Origin: Nelumbo lutea
Taxonomy: Eukaryota; Streptophyta; Magnoliopsida; Proteales; Nelumbonaceae
Assembly (NCBI GenBank): GCA_022828595.1
Contig: JAKGHH010000006.1
Span: forward strand, 9,796,633 to 9,860,632
DNA length: 64,000 nt
Reading direction: 5' to 3'
In this document: positions 44,011 to 55,685 of the stretch, piece by piece
How the letters are laid out: every line of letters starts with the position of its first letter
Numbering within the stretch: the first letter of the stretch is position 1
Made by a program: the position numbers and the translations under genes
The notes under the pieces: generated by a model
The model's input: the letters and a program-made list of their open reading frames with translations, nothing else
What the model was told of the DNA's origin: nothing
Database searches by the model: none

Positions 44011-44421
44011 TAATGAATTTGGGTAAAAGAAAGCAATATATGTGATAGAAGATATAGAGAGAAACACATGGACCCACACTTGGTTTAGAAGCTTGGATTA
44101 TATATATAGGAGCAAAGCCCAAACTTTACTTTAACTTGAAACTTGCTTGGCTATATGACCTTGAATGGGGTTTGGTCCGTTCAATTGAAACTTGTTTTTT
44201 TTTTTTTTGTTTTAGTATTAAATGCAATTTCTGATAGCAACCCTTGACAGTCAGGAATCAGCATTGAGTAATAACCTAATTTTCTAATTAGATATGATAT
44301 AATGTATAAGATAAATATTTACATTAACTTTTTAGTTGTTTTCTTTCTATTTTTCAATGTATGTTAGCTATGGGTTGCTTTATTTGTCCTCTAAAGTTGG
44401 ACACCATGGCTTATGTGTTAA
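44011..44421. other. spacer, no gene seen
   Basis: Includes a T-run at 44193-44209. No gene recognised. Confidence 0.5.
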
Positions 44422-44687
44422 GGGGTCGTTTGACAAGTTTTTTTGGAAAGATCTTCTGGTAGTTCTGACCGTTAAAAAATGTATTGAGTTTTTACATGAA
44501 GATCTGAGCAACCCTAAGTTAGTTTGGCTATTGTGCACCTTTCAGTGTGAGAATAAAGTGAGAAACATGCCAAAAGTTCTAAAATGGGCTAAATTTGTTA
44601 TGAATCAAACGAAAAAAGACTATGGTGCGATCTGTCCAGCTTATAAAGAGCTAAAAGACTGTACGAAAAGACACACCAAACAGGACC
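44422..44687. mobile_element. Tourist-like MITE, candidate
   Basis: 266 bp flanked by TAA (44419-44421 and 44688-44690). Ends GGGGTCGTTTGACAAG and, on the opposite strand, GGTCCTGTTTGGTGTG. GGTC-TGTTTGG ends with a 3-bp TAA/TTA target are typical of PIF/Harbinger MITEs. A 149-codon frame at 44336-44785 runs through it and is therefore not a gene. Confidence 0.5.
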
Positions 44688-44690
44688 TAA

Positions 44691-45271
44691 GTTTTTCTTT
44701 TTTTCTTTTTTTTTCATGGCAATACACAATGGGATTTGATCTTAGGTCTCTACTCCTAGGAGTCAGAAAACCTATCAATAACTAAGCAGTTGGTCATAAG
44801 CTCAAGTTGATCTTTCCCAAGCTGGCTCGTAATAGTAATAACAAAGAGATGGAAAGAGAAGTAACGTACGTTAGGGAAGGAAGCCTATTGTTTTCTTTTT
44901 GATAGATAAGTAATGCTATTGTTAGGGTATGACATATAGTGCGGATCAAAAATCAATTGTCATTTTATTTAGGCCATGTATCCCTTCATGATGATTGACT
45001 GCCTCATTTCTATGAATGATTCGGCTTTCCATGTGATAAGCGTTCTTTTATTGTACAATGCGCTACTACTAATTAAGCGTGGGAAGTTTGGAAATATTGG
45101 TGTGTTTTAAGCTTAGATTGTAAGATATTATTGTCCATTAATAATTCACTAAATGATCATCTCATGTCCCCATTTTCGTTTCTAAGTTTGGGTTGAAAGG
45201 ACAGAAAGAGAGATGTCCCAAACCCTTTAAGATGTGTTATCATAGAAGGAAAAAAATAATCTGAATTTGAG
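44691..45271. other. spacer, no gene seen
   Basis: Ordinary AT-rich DNA without recognisable features. Confidence 0.5.
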
Positions 45272-45665
45272 TTGGGGTGTCAATGGACTGGATTTAAGTT
45301 GGATTCATCTGAATCAAAATCAGTTTGAATGGATTAGATGGATCAATAATATAAGATTTGAATCAATCTATACTTAATAGTCCAAAGTATTTATTAAATT
45401 GGATTGGACCTGATCCATTTGTGATAGATTTAAACCGGACTGGGTTAAATTGAATCAATATCTAATCCATTAACATAAGATAAAAGTACAAGTGTCAATT
45501 GCCCATATTTGGATTAGACCTAATTTAAATTAAAACCAATTTTAACATTTTAGATGATCCAAACTTCTAAAGTATACATCGGATTGGATTGGACCTGGTC
45601 TATTTGTAATGGATTTATACTGGACCCAGTTAGATTCGACCAATATCCAATCCTGGCTTTGGGGT
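45272..45665. repeat. hAT-like repeat with GGATTGGACC arrays
   Basis: Starts TTGGGGTGTCAATGGACTGG, close to the TAGGGGTGTCAA terminus. The interior matches the arrays at 7140-7500 and 24911-25883. No right terminus found, so probably truncated. Confidence 0.5.
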
Positions 45666-46174
45666 AATCTAAGCCTGGCTTGATCCATTGAGATTGATCC
45701 AACATTCCACAACAAATATAGGGACCCACTCCATTTGCTTTTGAATTTAAGAATGGCATGCAGTCATGGACTATGGGTTGGACATTCCACTTGTATTCAT
45801 GGTTCACTTTTCACCAATGATGGAATTAGTGGCTTAAGGTTTTTAGTTTTTTGTTTTCCAAATTTATGATACTTGTGTTAGACACATGGCAAGCTGTTGG
45901 AGGGGATCTCGATTTGGAGACTTCTTTTTATACTCCCAACTTACTTTGCCACGTGGAAGATTCCCAAGTTGTCTAGGGAAGCTCACTAAACGACAGGAGT
46001 GGCAAACCCGCTTCCATGAATTCAGTTCCCCTATTATACCTCCTTTTTCCTCTATATCATTGTCTTCGTCTTCCACACTCTTTCCTAAACCAGTGTTCTC
46101 TGCGCAGACACACTGAGAAAGAGAGAGAGAACAAATATTGGGATATTTGTATTACTATGTAGCTGCATTTTGGT
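45666..46174 (+). promoter_or_regulatory. upstream region and leader of the PP2A-B gene
   Basis: Contains a possible TATA-like TTTTATAC near 45926, a CT-rich tract at 46040-46075 and a GA-rich tract at 46115-46130, all consistent with a plant promoter and leader. The transcription start cannot be fixed from sequence alone. Confidence 0.35.
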
Positions 46175-46201
46175 ATGAATGCGGCGACTTTGGAATGTTG
46201 A
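46175..46201 (+). promoter_or_regulatory. candidate upstream ORF in the PP2A-B leader
   Basis: ATG followed by seven codons and TGA (MNAATLEC), 106 bp before the chosen start. If transcribed it could reduce translation of the main frame. Its 3' part lies in the first copy of a local direct repeat. Confidence 0.35.
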
Positions 46202-46306
46202 GGGTTGGTTCCGTTTATTGTTGAAGAAAACTCCGATGGCGTCCCTTTCCTGAATCTGATCGGTGACGTCGGAATGTTGAGGGTGGGTTCTAATTTATTT
46301 TTGAAG
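46182..46306. repeat. imperfect direct repeat at the PP2A-B start
   Basis: About 45 bp around GGAATGTTGAGGGT at 46192 recurs at 46271 (offset 79 bp), ending TTGAAGA in both copies. The second copy leads directly into the start codon. The offset is not a multiple of three. Confidence 0.6.
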
Positions 46307-49300
46307 ATGATCCCTCATGGGAATGGAATAGTGGGGGCCCCACCTCCCCTTGAATGGAAATTCTCTCAGGTTTTTGGAGAGCGAGCGGCCGGGGAAGAAG
46401 TTCAGGAAGGTACATCGACATTCCTTTTTATTGCTTTTTCTGTTCTTAGCTGATTTTCCTTGATGGGTGTATTTGTTTCTCAAAATTTGATGTGTACGTA
46501 AGATGGTTTTCACATTTAATGAGAATCGTCTTTTGAATCTACTGTGTAATCCATTTCTTTTTCCTTTGTTTTTTCGTTATTTTACCTCGTGATTCTTTTT
46601 ATCCTGAGAGTTTATGTAGCCGGAGGAGGTTTTATGTTTCAGGCTTGTTGATGTGTACTGTTGGAGTATACATCGGGAATTCGTGGTATTTTTCTTCTGA
46701 CTTGCTGTGTTTGTTCCGAGATCTGCTGAGTAATTTGATATGGAGATTTTCTGTTGGAGTTCTTTTATTTAAGTTCATTATATGCTTCATATAATTGATA
46801 CTATTTTCACATTGCTTAATAGAATTGATACTATTTTCCCATCAACGTATTTGTTTGGGGCACAACTTTTATAGAGGTGATCAAGAGGTCTAATATTATT
46901 CAGTTTTTCATTTTTCTGTTGTTTTATGACTATTCTGATAAGCCAGTTTGAATATTGTCCTGGGAGTTCTGAATCACTGTGACATTCTTTTTTATATTTA
47001 GGCTGGGCAATATATCATTTGACGGGTAGTATGTCATGTCTCTATCAATCTGTATGAATGTCTCCAGCAATTTCTGATTCATGTTTTGGTCTAATTGAGC
47101 TGACGACTATGGCTTTCATCAATGTTTATGACTGCAGATTGGGAAGGGATGGCTTCAAAGGCTGCTGATGCTTTTAAATAATTATTTTGTTAATGCTTAA
47201 TTGCATTGGGGAGCATAACTACTTAAACTGTACGAAAAATGGTGAAGGTGAAAATATAAAATTATAATTTATTTAAAAGAAAGGGAGTGTTGTTCAAAGA
47301 TGCAAGTTTTTAATGTGCATTGGAGTACATTCTTCTGCTCAGGTTAATATACTTAGTCAGTCAGTAGCCATCATGATCTATAGAGCGGTCTAAGATCATG
47401 GTAGATATCTATTGCTCACTGTATATTTGTTTTTGTGCATAACTGGTACCTTTTTTGGTGATTGAAATCCTCATTAGCTCTTTCCCCTTTTGATTTAGTA
47501 GGCTATTCATTTATTCTTTTCTCTAGAGAAAAACGAAAATGAAAACACAAGAGGATAGAATTTTTGCTACATTCTGGAAAGCTCAAGAGGAATCCTCTTT
47601 TGAAGCATTGTGTAAAGTTTCTCTTTATCTCAAATTCCTGGGTGCTTGCAACCAGGTAATATAGAGGGTTATCTTATGGAAACATGCAAAAGAAACCTTG
47701 TGGATATTTTCAGGTTACATCCTGGGTGGCTTCCTAACCAAATCTACTGGAAGTCTCTTTTGGTCCTTTAAGGGTCCTATTGCTGATGTCACCTCTAACA
47801 AGGCTGAGGTAATTGCCCTTCTTACCTGAGTTTAAATAGCAAAACGATTCAGACCTTCTTCTTTAGCTCTTAGGGGGATTTGGTCAACACAATTTAATGG
47901 AGTAGTTGGTAGTGGCCTGCCGTTTGAATGAAATTAGAGAAATACTTGCCTCATTTCTTGTCCAAATTATGTGGATTTAAGGGATCATAATTCGATAGCA
48001 GATGGCCTTGTAAGAGCTGGAATGGGGTGGGAGGAAGGATTTGTATACTGACAACTATATACCTTCTTAATTTCTTGCATACGATGGATGAAGCTCACTT
48101 CTTTTCTGTGTATCAACCATACACCCTCTCATGTACAAGTATCTCCTTTTTTATAATGAATAAATGTAAATCTACTTTATTGTATCAATTCACCTCATAC
48201 TTTATTGTATCAACCATACATTAATTCAACTCATCCTTAATCCCAACTATTTGGGGTCATCTATACAATCCTGTTCCACCATTGTGCTCTATCAAGATCC
48301 ATGTTTCCTGTCAAATTGTAAGTCCTTAAATAATTTTTTACCACTTCAGACCAAATTTTCTTGGGGCTTCTCTTGCTCTTTTAGAGCCTTCTTCTTGCAC
48401 CAAGTCACTCTTAATTGGTATGGTCATTGGTTGTCTATGCACATGACCAGACCATCTCATTCAACTTCCCCTCATCTTGTTGCTATTTAGATCTACTCCT
48501 AAGTCTTCTCTAATGCATTTATTTCAGAATTCAGATTATGTCCTTTCTATTCTTGCTACTTGTCCATCTCAACATCTGCAACTTAGCTACACTCATTTTT
48601 ATTAAACATGTTGTTTCTCAATAATTTTTATTGTGAGATACCTTATAATGTTATTTTTCACCTCAATAATGCTGTGAATATAGAATGAAACTGTATTGAC
48701 TGTTAATTCTAGTTCAAACCTAAAATCACCCTGGACTTGTATCATATAAACATAGGCATGGATGTAGAAGTCAGGATCTAGTGAGCATAGAATGCTGAAT
48801 TTGTGAGCTGAAGAAATGGGTTTTGGGATTTTTGCTAAGTGTCAACCATAACCACCACACAAGTTATATTTTGTAAATTGGAATTCATGCCACCTTTGGA
48901 GAGGGCATATGTGAAAATGTTAGCTTTCTTACTTGAGAATTTACAATTGGAAAAAGATAAGATTTTGTAATGTATATTGGATAGTTTATTTCAAGCAAGT
49001 AAGAAAAAGAAAGACTAGGAAATACAAAAATGTTGAACAAAAATCTCTAGGTTGTCAGATTATGTCTTTGGCACTTATCTATTTAGAAGAGTCCATGCAA
49101 GGGGTTTTGCTTATATGTTGCTAATCCATTCTATGATTGATACCATTTCTTTTAATTGTTTCATCTTTGGTTTCATTGTGCAATGTCAGACTGAGACTCA
49201 TATAAACTCTAGTTCTGGTAGTATAATATCTTATGCCCTTTTATATAGATATAATATAATATAATATAATATCTTATGCCTTTTACCTTCTATATCATTT

Positions 49301-49808
49301 GCAGTTGATATTATATCTGCTATTGAATTTGACAAAAGTGGTGAGCATCTTGCAACTGGAGATCGTGGAGGCCGGGTTGTTCTGTTCGAAAGGACAGATG
49401 GAAAAGATGTAAGGTTGCCTATTTCTTTGATAGTCTGGTTTTAATTATTTGAAATATGGTTAGTTTCAATATAGAAATTGCTCAATGCAGCATGCCTTCA
49501 GAAAGGACAAAGAAAAGATGGACCATGCCATTGCTTGGCATCCTGAATTTCGATACAAGACAGAGTTCCAGAGTCATGAACCTGAGGTATTTCATGTGGA
49601 TTGCTGCTCTTTTGCTTGATGATTAAAAATATGGCTGACTCTGTTATCTATATACATTAATTATGATCTTAATTACATTTTTCATTAGTTTGACTACCTC
49701 AAAAGCTTGGAAATAGAGGAGAAAATTAATAAAGTACGGTGGTGTCAAACAGCCAATGGTGCTCTTTTCCTCCTATCAACCAATGACAAAACTATAAAGT
49801 ATTGGAAG
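46307..49808 (+). CDS. PP2AB: protein phosphatase 2A regulatory subunit B (B55), 5' half
   Basis: Exons 46307-46409, 49305-49408, 49491-49586 and 49689-49808 join in one frame of 141 codons with standard GT-AG introns; the rest lies beyond the window. Residues [21 protein letters not shown], then [20 protein letters not shown] and [15 protein letters not shown], are the conserved N-terminus and first WD repeat of plant B55 subunits. [20 protein letters not shown], then [19 protein letters not shown] and TIKYWK, give the second. B55 is the substrate-selecting subunit of the PP2A holoenzyme in cytosol and nucleus. The family is about 500 residues long. The ATG at 46307 gives an N-terminus of usual length and has A at -3; an in-frame ATG at 46274 would add 11 residues. 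Intron 4 starts GTTAGTGAG and contains Copia-2, Copia-N and Copia-3. Whether transcripts still span it is unknown. Confidence 0.92.
46410..49304 (+). other. PP2A-B intron 1
   Basis: 2895 bp, GTACAT to TTGCAG. Mostly unremarkable, and contains an RTE-type LINE fragment near 48.2-48.6 kb. The short frames seen here are not genes. Confidence 0.8.
48232..48605 (-). pseudogene. RTE-type LINE fragment (3' end of reverse transcriptase ORF)
   Basis: Read on the minus strand it gives, with many stops, residues such as [46 protein letters not shown] and TPNSWD. This follows the known C-terminal pattern of plant RTE-clade LINE polyproteins (MLRWM..., DRAQWR.RI..., DP). It ends with CCCAAATAGTTGGGATTAAG, the usual 3' tail of these elements. 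Strongly truncated at its 5' side, as is normal for LINEs. Confidence 0.75.
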
Positions 49809-50586
49809 GTTAGTGAGATGTGTCTACTTTTCTTTTGAAATGTAGTTTGTTTTTTATCCTACTGATGTAGTTTCTTTCGTGAATATTCTTTATTGTTATT
49901 TTGTTTTGTACTGTTTTGAAGTGAGTTCCATCAGAATCTGACAAAGAGAACTTTTGCCTTGACACAATCTACTGATATACTATACTAGACTTTTTTTTTT
50001 TTTTTTTTTTTTCTGATAAATGATATAGACTTGTTTATAACCAATTTTGTAAAGCAGCAATGGTGAATGCTCATTTTTTAATTGATTGATGAGTTATTGT
50101 ACGAAAAAATAATGATATATAGGGAAAGGTAATTGATTAAGAGTTGGTCAAAAGACTGGAAGAGAGCACAAAAATTGGAAGTGTTAACAGATAAAGAAAC
50201 TTGTATGGTAGAATCTCAACTGTTTTTATCATGGGAGGTCTGGTGTAGGTAAAGGCATCATATGGAAAAGCATGTTTAAGCATTTTTGCATCCTTTATGC
50301 ATGTCATAGGCTCATAGTTGGGACCATGCATTTTTGTATATGGGTTCAATCCCATTTACACATTAATGCAATGTTGCTGACCCCAAATTGTGGGACAAGG
50401 CTTTGTTTAGTTGGGTAAGTAAATACAACCATTATCTTTGATTATCAAGAAGAAAAAGAAAAAAAAAAAAAGAAGATTTTAGAGGATGTGATTGCTAGGC
50501 ATGGTAACATGGTGATATATATGGATTATCTTGTTTATTATTAGTATTTACGGAATTTTGGTTGCTGAATTTTTATCCTTGTGTAT
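49809..50586 (+). other. start of PP2A-B intron 4
   Basis: No exon recognised. A T-run at 49989-50011 and a short RTE-LINE-like tail near 50374. The interval ends at the left target duplication TGTAT of Copia-2 (50582-50586). Confidence 0.6.
50374..50412 (+). repeat. RTE-LINE 3' tail remnant
   Basis: TGCTGACCCCAAATTGTGGG followed by ACAAGGCTTTGTTTAGTTGG resembles the 3' end of RTE-type LINEs. Only the tail is identifiable. Confidence 0.4.
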
Positions 50587-50866
50587 TCTTGACAATAAAT
50601 CTGATTGAAAAATATAGAAGAAGAGAGGAGAAGAGAAGAAAAGAGAAGAGGAGAAGAAGAGAAGAAGAGAAGAAGAGAAGAAGAAGGATTAGAGGCCAAT
50701 AGAACAGTACTGGCAGTGCTAGTTTCTATTATAATATATAGGGCAACAAAAAGTAAAAGGGGAAAAGACCCTTGTGCCCCTGCTGTAAGTAAAGTACAAT
50801 AATAGAAGAAAAAACGCTTTAACCAACCGAACAGGCCCTAACAAAATAAATTAAATTATTTCAACA
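50587..50866 (-). repeat. Copia-2 3' LTR
   Basis: Plus-strand ends TCTTGACAAT and ATTATTTCAACA. Contains a long GAAGA-type purine tract (50619-50685) and ATATATAGGGCAAC. Confidence 0.88.
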
Positions 50867-50876
50867 CTCCCCCTCA
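50867..50876 (-). other. Copia-2 polypurine tract
   Basis: TGAGGGGGAG on the minus strand, adjacent to the 3' LTR. Confidence 0.75.
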
Positions 50877-52528
50877 AGTTAGAGCATAGATGCCAATCAT
50901 GCCCATCTTGTCACACAAATCATTATGCCACACATGATGAAGACCTTTGGTGAAGATGTCTGCAAGTTGTTCTTCAGAGTTGACATATGGGATGCACACT
51001 TCTCCATTCACAAGTTTTTCTCTAATAAAATGCTTGTCCACTTCAATGTGTTTTGTCCTATCATGGAGGACTGGATTAGTTGCAATGTTGATAGCAGCCT
51101 TATTGTCGCAATAGAGTGACATAGGGTTGCTAACTACAAAACCCAGTTCACCTAACAAATTTCTTATCCACAAGATTTCAGCAACCCCATGAGACATAGC
51201 TCTATATTTTGCTTCAATACTAGATCTAGCCACCACACTTTGCTTCTTACTTCTCTGTCTGACTAGGACTACTAGGTTTCCTCCTACAAAGGCACAATAC
51301 CCACTAGTAGACTTTTGGTCATCAACTGCCCCTGCCCAATCAACATCAATATATACTTCCACATTTAAATGTCCATGTTTTTGGAACAACAAACCAGCTC
51401 CAGGAAACTTTTTTAGGTATCTAAGGCTCTGTAGCTTTAAGGTGAGTTGTCTTAGGATTGTGCATGAACTGACCAAGGACACCCACTGCATAAGCAATAT
51501 CAGGCCTGGTCATAGACAAATACAAGAGTCTCCCTACAAGTCTCTGAAACTTCTTCACATCTTTCAAGAACTCTCCTTGACTGTCTCCTAGTTGATGGTT
51601 AGGTTCAATTGGTGAGTCAATTGGTCTCACTCTTAGTTTTCCTATATTTTCTAGTAGATCTAGTATATATTTCTGTTGGGAAATAAAGATGCCATTGTGA
51701 GAGCGAGCAACTTCAATCCCAAGAAATTACCGTAAGGGGCCTAGATCTTTCACCTCAAATTGAGTGGCTAAGAATTTTTTTAGTCTCTGTATTTCAGCGT
51801 CCCAATCTCCTGTGATCACTATGTCATCCACATACACAACTGGAGTTGCAATTTTCCCTTCACCTTTCTTCACAAATAGGGTGTGGTCTAACTAGCATTG
51901 TTTGAATCCCATCTGTTGAACCGCTAAGTGGAGCTTATTGAACAAGGCCCGAGGTGATTGTTTCAGCCCATATAAAGATTTTTTTTTAACCTACACACTT
52001 TCTGCTCATTGCCTTTCGCACAAAAACCTGGAGGTCGGGTCATGTACACTTCCTCTTCTAGGTCACCATTCAAGAAAGCATTTTTGATGTCCAATTGGTG
52101 AAGTTCCCAGTCAAGATTTGCTGCCAATGAAAGAAGAATCCTGATAGAGTTCATCTTCGCTACTGGAGCAAAAGTCTCTACATAGTCCACTCCATATACC
52201 TATGTAAAACCTTTTGCCACCAATCTAGCCTTGTACCTTTCAATAGTTCTATCAGCCTTGTGTTTCACTGTGAACACCCACTTGCAACCCATTGGTTCAT
52301 TCCCTTCAAGAAAATCCACCAACTCCCAAGTGCCATTTTTTTGTAATGCATTAATTTATTCCTTCATTGCATCTGTCTATTCAGGTTTGGATAAAGCTTC
52401 TGCCAAATTCTTAGGAACAAGGATACTATCAAAAGAAGAGAAGAATGCACGATATGAAGGTGAAATATGGCCATATGACACAAAGTGAGAGATAGGATGA
52501 TTAGTGGTACAAGATCTAACACCCTTTC
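50874..52528 (-). pseudogene. Copia-2 reverse transcriptase and RNase H, broken
   Basis: On the minus strand: RT with [19 protein letters not shown] and QLDIKNAFLNGDLEEEVYM (open stretch 52190-51963), YVDDIVIT near 51830, then RNase H with IEAKYRAMSHGVAEI, DNKAAINIATNP and HDRTKHIEVDKHFI. It ends at a stop next to the polypurine tract. Stops and frame shifts separate the pieces. The upstream end at 52528 is where Copia-N inserted. Confidence 0.85.
52524..52528. repeat. target duplication of Copia-N (left)
   Basis: CTTTC, repeated at 57640-57644. Confidence 0.9.
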
Positions 52529-52738
52529 TGTTGGGATTCTTTGCTGTAAATTAGCTATAAATTAGGCTACAAATCAGGTGTAATTAGCTACGTAATTGTT
52601 TCCTTATTTAGAATAGATTAGGCAAGATTGTCTCTTTTAAAATAGGAAACAAGTCCTAACGTTTAGGACTCCAATTGTATATAAAAACATGTTCTGCTGA
52701 AATAGAACAAACAGGTCATTCAAACCTAATTATTCACA
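52529..52738 (+). repeat. Copia-N 5' LTR
   Basis: TGTTGGGATT ... TTATTCACA. Contains GTATATAAAAACATG near 52677, a likely TATA region. Confidence 0.95.
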
Positions 52739-52750
52739 TGGTATCAGAGC
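52739..52750 (+). other. Copia-N primer-binding site
   Basis: TGGTATCAGAGC, complementary to the 3' end of plant initiator methionine tRNA, directly after the 5' LTR. Confidence 0.92.
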
Positions 52751-52903
52751 AACCCTAGACGTCTCCTGTTCTACCCACAACTGTCCTAGGTCAATTCTCT
52801 ATCTATTGCTTTTCTAGCAGCATTCTACACTGCTTATTCCGGCAGTATTCATCAGCGATCCTAGCCTTTATCTCATTCCCGGCAGCAACATCAAATACCA
52901 TCC

Positions 52904-53800
52904 ATGACAAACACCCACGAATCTTCAATTGAAACTCCAAAATCCTCCTCCTCAAACGTCGAAACTGTTATGTTCAACAACAATGGCGGAGACTTTACAA
53001 ACTACTCATCCACACCCATCACCATCTACAAATTGAATGGCCGAAACTACATCCAATGGTTTCAGTCCTTCATGTTTCATGTCCACAGCAAGGAGAAAGA
53101 AGATTATCTCACTGGAAATATCACCAAACCAGATGAAAAAGATGTTGGTTATCGGATTTGGAAGAGAGATAACAGCCAAGTTATGTCTTGGTTAGTGAAT
53201 TCCATGGAGCCACACATAGGAGAAAATTTTCTCCTATATGAAACAACTGCAGAGATCTAGGAGGCTACAAAAGAAACTTATTCTCACAAAGACAACACCT
53301 CTGAACTGGTGACAATTGAGGGCGTCTTGCATGATCTCCGACAAGGTGATTTATCTGTGACCGAGGATTACAACAAACTCCATCAAAGCTGGCAGCAACT
53401 GGACGCTTTTGAAAAATATTCTTGGGATACTACCGCTGATCTCAAACAATACAAGAAGATAATTGGGAATAAGTGGGTCTACAAGTTTTGCTTGGGACTA
53501 AATTCAAGTCTTGATGCTGTAAGAAGAAGGATATTTAGCACAAAACCGCTGCCAAGCTTACGTGAAGCATTCTTTGAGGTCCGAAGGGAAGAGAGTAGAC
53601 GCCATTTGATGATGGGGATGGAAAAATCAGCTAGTGGTGGTGAGTCATCAGCCTTGGCTGCTCGAAACCAGCAGCAGCCACGCAAAGGGGGAAGGCCATG
53701 GTGTGAACATTGCCGCCGCCCTGGTCATACCAAAGAAACCTGCTGGAAACTCCATGGAAAACCTGCTGATTGGAAGCCAAAGACAGCATCGGAGAAGTAA
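52904..53800 (+). pseudogene. Copia-N gag
   Basis: Starts MTNTHESSIET. The gag core (YKLNGRNYIQWFQSFMFHV, then YLTGNITKPDE) is followed by an in-frame TAG at 53258-53260 where the family has W (EIWEA). The frame continues through LHQSWQQLDAFEKY to a zinc knuckle CEHCRRPGHTKETC (CX2CX4HX4C, near 53701-53742). A TAA at 53798-53800 separates it from protease, still in the same frame. Confidence 0.85.
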
Positions 53801-55378
53801 ATTCGAGGCAACATGGCTGGCAGTTCAGAGCAACTTGCAAATTTTAGCAAAGAGGAACTTGATGGACTGAGAAGGCTGCTCCAATCACAGCAAAATCCAC
53901 CAGTTGTTGGGTCAGGTTCCATAGCTCAAAACGGTAACTTTCTTAAGGCTTTGACTGTAAAACAAGAGCACTATAAACCTTGGATTGTAGACTCTGGTGC
54001 TTCCGATCACATGACAGGAGATAGGCGAGTTTTCCACACATATTCTCCTTGTAATGAAACTCTCACAGTTAGAATTGCAGATGGTTCTTTGGCAAAAGTT
54101 GAAGGAACTGGTTCGGTTTTGGTATCCAGGACATAACACTCAAATTTGTTGTGTGTTCCTAATCTAGACTGCAACCTACTCTCCATAAATAAAATTACCC
54201 AAGATCTTAACTGTATAGCTAATTTTTCTCCTCATGTCTGTGAATTTTAGGATTTGACTCCGGGGAGGATGATTGGCAGTGCTAGGAATCATGTTGGGCT
54301 CTATCATCTTGAGGTTCAACCGGATTCTGTAAGACAATCTCATCTAGGAGTGACTGAACCTATTTCTTGTCACAATAATTCTTGTGTGTCTGTTAGTGAG
54401 TTGAAAAGTAAGAGTGAGAGGTTGGTGATGGTGTGGCATCACAGGTTAGGTCACCCAAGTTTTATGTACTTATCCAAACTTTTTCCAAATTTATTCAGAA
54501 ATAAAAGTGGTAGTTCTTTTCAGTGTGAAATTTGTCAATTTGCAAAACACTCTCGCCTTTTATACCCAATTCAGCCATACAAAGCATCGAAACCTTTTTC
54601 TATGATCCACAATGATGTTTGGGGTCCATCTCAAATTCCAAATGTCATAGGAGCTCGGTGGTTCATCTCTTTCATAGATGATCACACACGACTCACATGG
54701 ATTTTTCTCATGAAAAATAAATAAAAAATTCCTCAAATATTTAAGAATTTCAAAACAATGATTAAAAATCAATTTCAAACTTCTATTCAAATACTTAGAA
54801 CTGACAATGGAAGAGAGTTTTTTAACTCTAATCTTGGCTCATATGTATCAACTGAGGGAACCATACACCAAAGTTCTTGTGTAGATACCCCTCAGCAAAA
54901 TGGGATAGCCGAGAGAAAGAATAAACACCTTTTGGACATTGCCAGGTCTCTGTTATTTTCATCCAATGTTCCAAAACATTTTTGGGGTGAGGCTATACTT
55001 ATAGCAGCATACCTAATCAATCGACTTCCATCCAAAGTACTAGATTTTTCCACTCCAAATCAAGTATTTTTACAACACTTTCCTCAAAGTCGGATGATTT
55101 CCTCTCTTCCACTAAAAATATTTGGGTAGACTGTGTTTGTGCATATCCATCAACAACATCGAACCAAGCTTGACTCTCGATCCACCAAATGTATCTTTAT
55201 AGGGTCTCTCCCAACCAAAAGGGTTACAAATGCTTTTGTCCTAACAACCAAAAGTTTTATCACACCATGGATGTCACATTTTTTGAAACCAAACCCTATT
55301 ACTCGAAAACTGATATTTAGGGGGAGAGTTCTAGTCAAAGTCAACCACAAGAATATAAGTTTTTCTTGGATGGCATAG
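53801..55378 (+). pseudogene. Copia-N protease and integrase
   Basis: Same frame as gag. The protease motif is WIVDSGASDHMTGD (about 53980-54021). A pre-integrase zinc-binding region has VWHHRLGHPSFMYL and CEICQFAKHSR. The integrase core has MIHNDVWGPS, RTDNGREFF and PQQNGIAERKN, carrying the D-D-E triad. In-frame stops occur at 54134-54136, near 54248, at 54722-54724 and 55127-55129. The frame breaks near 55370. Confidence 0.85.
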
Positions 55379-55380
55379 AT

Positions 55381-55572
55381 TGCACACCAGAAACACCGGA
55401 AACACCTGAAACACCTTCTCCAAGTGTCCAAATTGAACCTGAACCGAAACCAACTAATTCTGAATTTCCCGAGATTTGCACACCAGAAACACCGGAAACA
55501 CCTGAAACACCTTCTCCAAGTGTCCAAATTGAACCTGAACCAAAACCAATTGATTATGAATTTCCCGAGATA
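55381..55572 (+). repeat. 96-bp tandem duplication in the Copia-N linker
   Basis: Two copies (55381-55476, 55477-55572) of a 32-codon unit containing CTPETPETPETPSPS and VQIEPEPKP. The few differences are mainly single-base changes. The unit itself contains a 3-residue ETP repeat. It lies between integrase and RT. Confidence 0.9.
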
Positions 55573-55685
55573 ATTGTCTATCACAGAAAAGGGGAGAACC
55601 GAAGGAATCAGAGGCTCTAGCAGATTCACAGATACTGCCAACATCTAAACTTGAAGTAAAAATCCCTACATTTGACTTACAGACT

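Noticed and set aside
44336..44785. 149-codon plus-strand frame
   Set aside because: It runs through a Tourist-like MITE with TAA duplications, and its composition is not gene-like.
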